In this document: piece by piece, positions 60,937-64,000 of the stretch
Position numbering within the stretch: the stretch's first letter is position 1
Layout: every line of letters begins with the position of its first letter
DNA from: Otis tarda
Lineage: Eukaryota; Chordata; Aves; Otidiformes; Otididae
Assembly: GCA_026413225.1 (NCBI GenBank)
Contig: CM048560.1
Coordinates: 14,712,001 to 14,776,000, forward strand
Length of the DNA stretch: 64,000 nucleotides
Reading direction: 5' to 3'
Position numbers and translations under genes: made by a program
The notes under the pieces: model-generated
Told to the model about the DNA's origin: nothing
Database searches by the model: none
What the model saw: only the letters and a program-made list of their open reading frames with translations

Positions 60937-61285
60937 GTCATAGAATGGTTTGATTTGGAAGGGACCTTAAAGATCATTTAGTTCCAACCCCCCTGCCATG
61001 GGCAGGGACACCTTTCACTAGATCAGGTTGCTCAGAGCCCCATCCAGCCTGGCCTTGAATGCTTCCAGGGAGGGGGCATCAACCACCTCTCTGGGCAACC
61101 TGTTCCAATGCTTCACCACGCTCACAGTGAAAAAATTATTCCTTATATCTAATCTGAATCTGCCCTCTTCTCGTTTAAAGCCATTACCCCTTGTCCTGTG
61201 CTATCACTACATGCCCTTGTCAAAAGTCCCTCCCCAGTTTTCTTGTAGGCCAGCTCTCTCAGTCTGTCTTCATAGGATGTTGTAC
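60937..61285 (-). mobile_element. CR1 LINE fragment with internal deletion
   Basis: Plus strand shows gtcatagaatggtttgattt then ggaagggacc, gttgctcagagcc, cagcctggccttgaatgctt and ggcaacctgttcc, i.e. a minus-strand CR1 with its 3' end at 60937. After ttcttgtaggcc (about 61248) it continues directly with agctctctcagtctgtcttc, skipping sequence normally present between these blocks, so a short internal deletion has occurred. Non-coding. Confidence 0.92.
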
Positions 61286-62039
61286 CATTAATCGTTACCA
61301 GGGCTTTTTCCTGTGCTGAACCTCAGCCCTTCATTGTACCAGTACAGCACGCTCTGCCCTGGTGTAAAATGCAGAGTTTAGACTTTTTCTTTATTCGTGG
61401 AAGCTTCTTTGACTTGAGCAGTTTGAGATGTGCTCAGGGTGGAAGAGGGCTGTGAGGGACTGAGCAGCACACCGTACGCATGCAAGAAAAGTGCGTAAAG
61501 AGGATGTTTACGTGACCATTGACTCAGAGACCTTTCATTCCTGAAGCCTCTAGTAACCTGGAACCGCACACAAACATACCGGTTTTCTATTTTAAGAAAG
61601 CATTAATTCAACATGTAACCCTGCAAATTTCAGACCCAAGGACTATTTCAAATGTGAACTTCATAACAGATCTTCCAAAGCTATTATAACCATTGTTAGG
61701 GAGCATTCATGTTTTCAGAAGTAATTAAGGCAGAAGTTCTCGGGTATAGCTTGGCAAGGTCCCCTGAAGATTATTCCTTGAGCTGCATTGTTTGAGAGGG
61801 GAGGGGGGAAGGCAGCATGAATTGTGATTACTCAAAAGCAGTACAGAATAAAGCTACAGTAAATTTCTTCACAGTTGAGCTCAACTATTTAACACATGAA
61901 GCTCTAATTGACAATTCTGCATCAAAGTGTAAATTTGTCAGGGAAGGATACGCAACAAGTTCTTTGGGCTTTGTTTCTTTTTCTCCTTGTACATCATAGT
62001 GAGTGCTGTTGTGATTTGGATCTATTACTTCTGAATATT

Positions 62040-62400
62040 GCATGAAGCTGACAAGCACTTGTCATTTAAAGACCACATGGAGGCATTTAGTTTTCCATTT
62101 AGACATAATAACACATTATGCAAATAAGCTTGCCAAGGAAAGCTGGAGGCTTACATGAAATAAACTGTCAAACACCAGTTGCTAATAAATGAACACTTCT
62201 TTATAGATTGTCTTAATTTGGGCAACTGGAAAATAAGCGTGGCTGTGCGGATAGACAATCTTTCAACATGAAATTCTGTCGATCGTGCAGAGCAGAAATC
62301 TTCCCAGAAAATTAATGTTCCTTGCCTTGATGAAGTTAAACAAACAGAGGGAACTTCAGGCAACACTGTAAAATATTTACACTATATTGCATAAAGCAAG
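62040..62400. promoter_or_regulatory. Candidate conserved non-coding element
   Basis: Begins with the dyad TGACAAG-ca-CTTGTCA (62049-62064), followed by cattatgcaaataagctt (an octamer-like ATGCAAAT core), ttgctaataaatg and gtcttaatttgg. Unique, AT-rich with ordered motifs; regulatory role inferred. Confidence 0.3.
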
Positions 62401-63229
62401 AAAAGGTTTTGAAATCGGCTCCCTGCGTTGCACACGCCAATGGGAGCTTTGCCATGCCCAGGGCAAGTGCGGGGTGCCTCCCGCCAGCGCTCACCCCGCA
62501 GCTTCCTGGCACTTCCCTGGGGTGCTGGCACCGCCTGGCAGCATCCTCCTGCTTGGCCCCAAAGGGAGACCCCACGGCACTGCCTGGGGCTGGTACACCA
62601 CGTTTCAAATGGGCATGGCTTCCCCAGAGCTTTTCTCTGTGCCGTACAGAGAATTCAAGAGTACTTGCAAGGAGACCTCAGGCCAACTTGGTTATGGGGG
62701 GGGGCGGGCAAAGTAGAGTATTTCAAACAAACCAAAACACAGGCAGCTGAGGGTAGTAATGGTTCCAGTCTTTCATATGCAGGTAACTGGGCAAGTAGAC
62801 AGGTCAGAGATGCTTGAATGCATGTTCATCACAGTTAAACAGAGAAAGACCTCTTAAAACTACTCTCATCAACAAACGGACCCCTATGGCAGCAAAACCA
62901 AATTAATACATTAGAACTATTAGAAGTGACCAGGGTCAAATGAGAGATTTTGTTTGAGTGAACTGTTTCCCCTTGGCCTGATAATGTCATATTAGAAATT
63001 GTGTATTTCTTTACTGTGGTGGGAGAAGGACTCTAGCTTTGAGCTGTTCTGTGCCATGTTGAAATATTCAAGGAGGAAAAAGAATCTGAATGCCAGACCC
63101 TGCGGGGGAAGGATGCACCCGAAGGACAGGGTCACCCGCTCTGTCCACTCTAAGGAGAACGTGCTGAGGAGTTCTTAAAATGGCGCAGTGAAAAACAAAC
63201 CAACCAGCCCACTCACCACCAAACAAACC

Positions 63230-63560
63230 AAAATACATCAGTGATCATGCTCTACTTGTGCAAATTAAAAGCTTAATGGAGGATAGTGATTTACCAATTC
63301 ACTCTGTGTAAAAACAGCCTAATTGCTCTGCATCTTTAATATTGTTTTGAAGGGAAATTCAAGCCAATGTGTAATTCCAGTGGTTAATTTACTATGTCGT
63401 TCCTCATTTCTAATTTTTAATAACATGAGTAACATACAGTTGTTTCTAAATTGGCACCTTTTCATCCTTTAGGAAACTACACCCTAAAGTAATATTCTGT
63501 CAGAAATCCACTCTTAATTGGGCTAATCAAGTAATATTTCCACTTTAGGAAGGAAGGATT
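63230..63560. promoter_or_regulatory. Candidate conserved non-coding element
   Basis: Unique sequence with gtgcaaattaaaagcttaat, gcctaattgctctgcatctt, gtggttaatttacta and cttaattgggctaatcaagt, that is many TAATT/ATTA cores. The pattern resembles deeply conserved developmental enhancers, but no comparison can be made here. Confidence 0.28.
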
Positions 63561-64000
63561 ATAGTCTCATTTACTGAGAAGTTCATATGACAGTTGCAGA
63601 CATTTATATTTGACTAGCTGGTTTGGGCTCTGTCCAAATCTTTCTTTTTTTTGCTTCTTTTTAATTAATATTTCAAGCATACAGCATAGTTTCTTCTTTT
63701 TTGGAAACTGAATTGAAGGATTTGATTTGCACTGGGCATTTTGCCATTGGGGGAAAAAATTAAGAATAATAAAAAAAAAAACTAAGAAGGAATTAATGAA
63801 GTTTTGCTTTGTAACCAACCCAAAGTTTTTTCTGTATAAGAGAAAATTTACCTGATGAAACCACACTGTCCGTCTACCATACAGCATGACTGAAGGGACA
63901 GCCGATTTGCAGGTTTTTTTGAGACAAATTAAAATTAGAAAGCTGATGCTTTGTGTGATCTGAGCGAGCCTCCCTAAATGACCAAAAGAAGCTTTAAGCA

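Larger units (their letters stand above)
61286..64000. other. Right-hand intergenic flank
   Basis: Apart from the two candidate non-coding elements at 62,040 and 63,230, this holds a GC-rich patch (62,430-62,620) with overlapping open frames on the plus strand up to 129 codons. I judge these to be compositional. No gene, RNA or named repeat is seen. Confidence 0.5.

Noticed and set aside
1-64000. CRISPR arrays, bacterial operons, tRNA or rRNA genes
   Set aside because: No regularly spaced identical repeats, no ribosome binding sites or operon-like ORFs, and no tRNA-like cloverleaf or rRNA sequence noticed by eye; the spliced gene and LINE content make the DNA clearly vertebrate.

Overview
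The window is vertebrate nuclear DNA, most probably from a bird. It is AT-rich, has one strong CpG island, and has very low coding density. The avian assignment rests on several CR1 LINE fragments, some ending in the CR1-type 3' tail of short ATTCTATG-like units. It is supported by a 628-bp ERVL-like solo LTR with a 5-bp target duplication. A few eroded amniote repeats are also present. The species cannot be resolved from the sequence.

Positions 1 to about 30,700 hold the 5' part of one protein gene on the minus strand: PTBP2, the neuronal polypyrimidine tract binding protein. Five coding exons can be placed to the base (30501-30508, 28846-28876, 16194-16269, 3602-3774, 3033-3176). All have canonical splice sites and compatible phases. 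Joined, they give the first 144 residues: the N-terminal nuclear localisation region and RRM1. The remaining exons (RRM2-RRM4) lie beyond position 1. Introns 2 and 3 are each about 12.5 kb and contain the solo LTR, CR1 fragments, poly(A/T) runs, pyrimidine tracts (read in the sense of PTBP2) and two exon-like intervals that could be unannotated cassette or poison exons.

Positions 30,060-31,260 form the CpG-island promoter, with a YY1-type site, paired NRF1-like sites and GC boxes. From 31,300 to 64,000 I see no protein gene. This fits the large gene-poor interval upstream of PTBP2 known in other vertebrates (recalled, not checked). It contains an ancient reverse-transcriptase-bearing CR1 copy, a younger CR1 RT fragment, MIR-like SINE remnants, and an odd degenerate array with units about 33 bp apart. 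Toward the right end there are several stretches dense in homeodomain, octamer and palindromic motifs that look like conserved non-coding regulatory elements.

I found no evidence of a wholly new coding system. The most useful leads are the two exon-like intervals inside PTBP2, the enhancer-like palindrome clusters at 55.9-63.6 kb, and the degenerate array at 37.5-37.85 kb.
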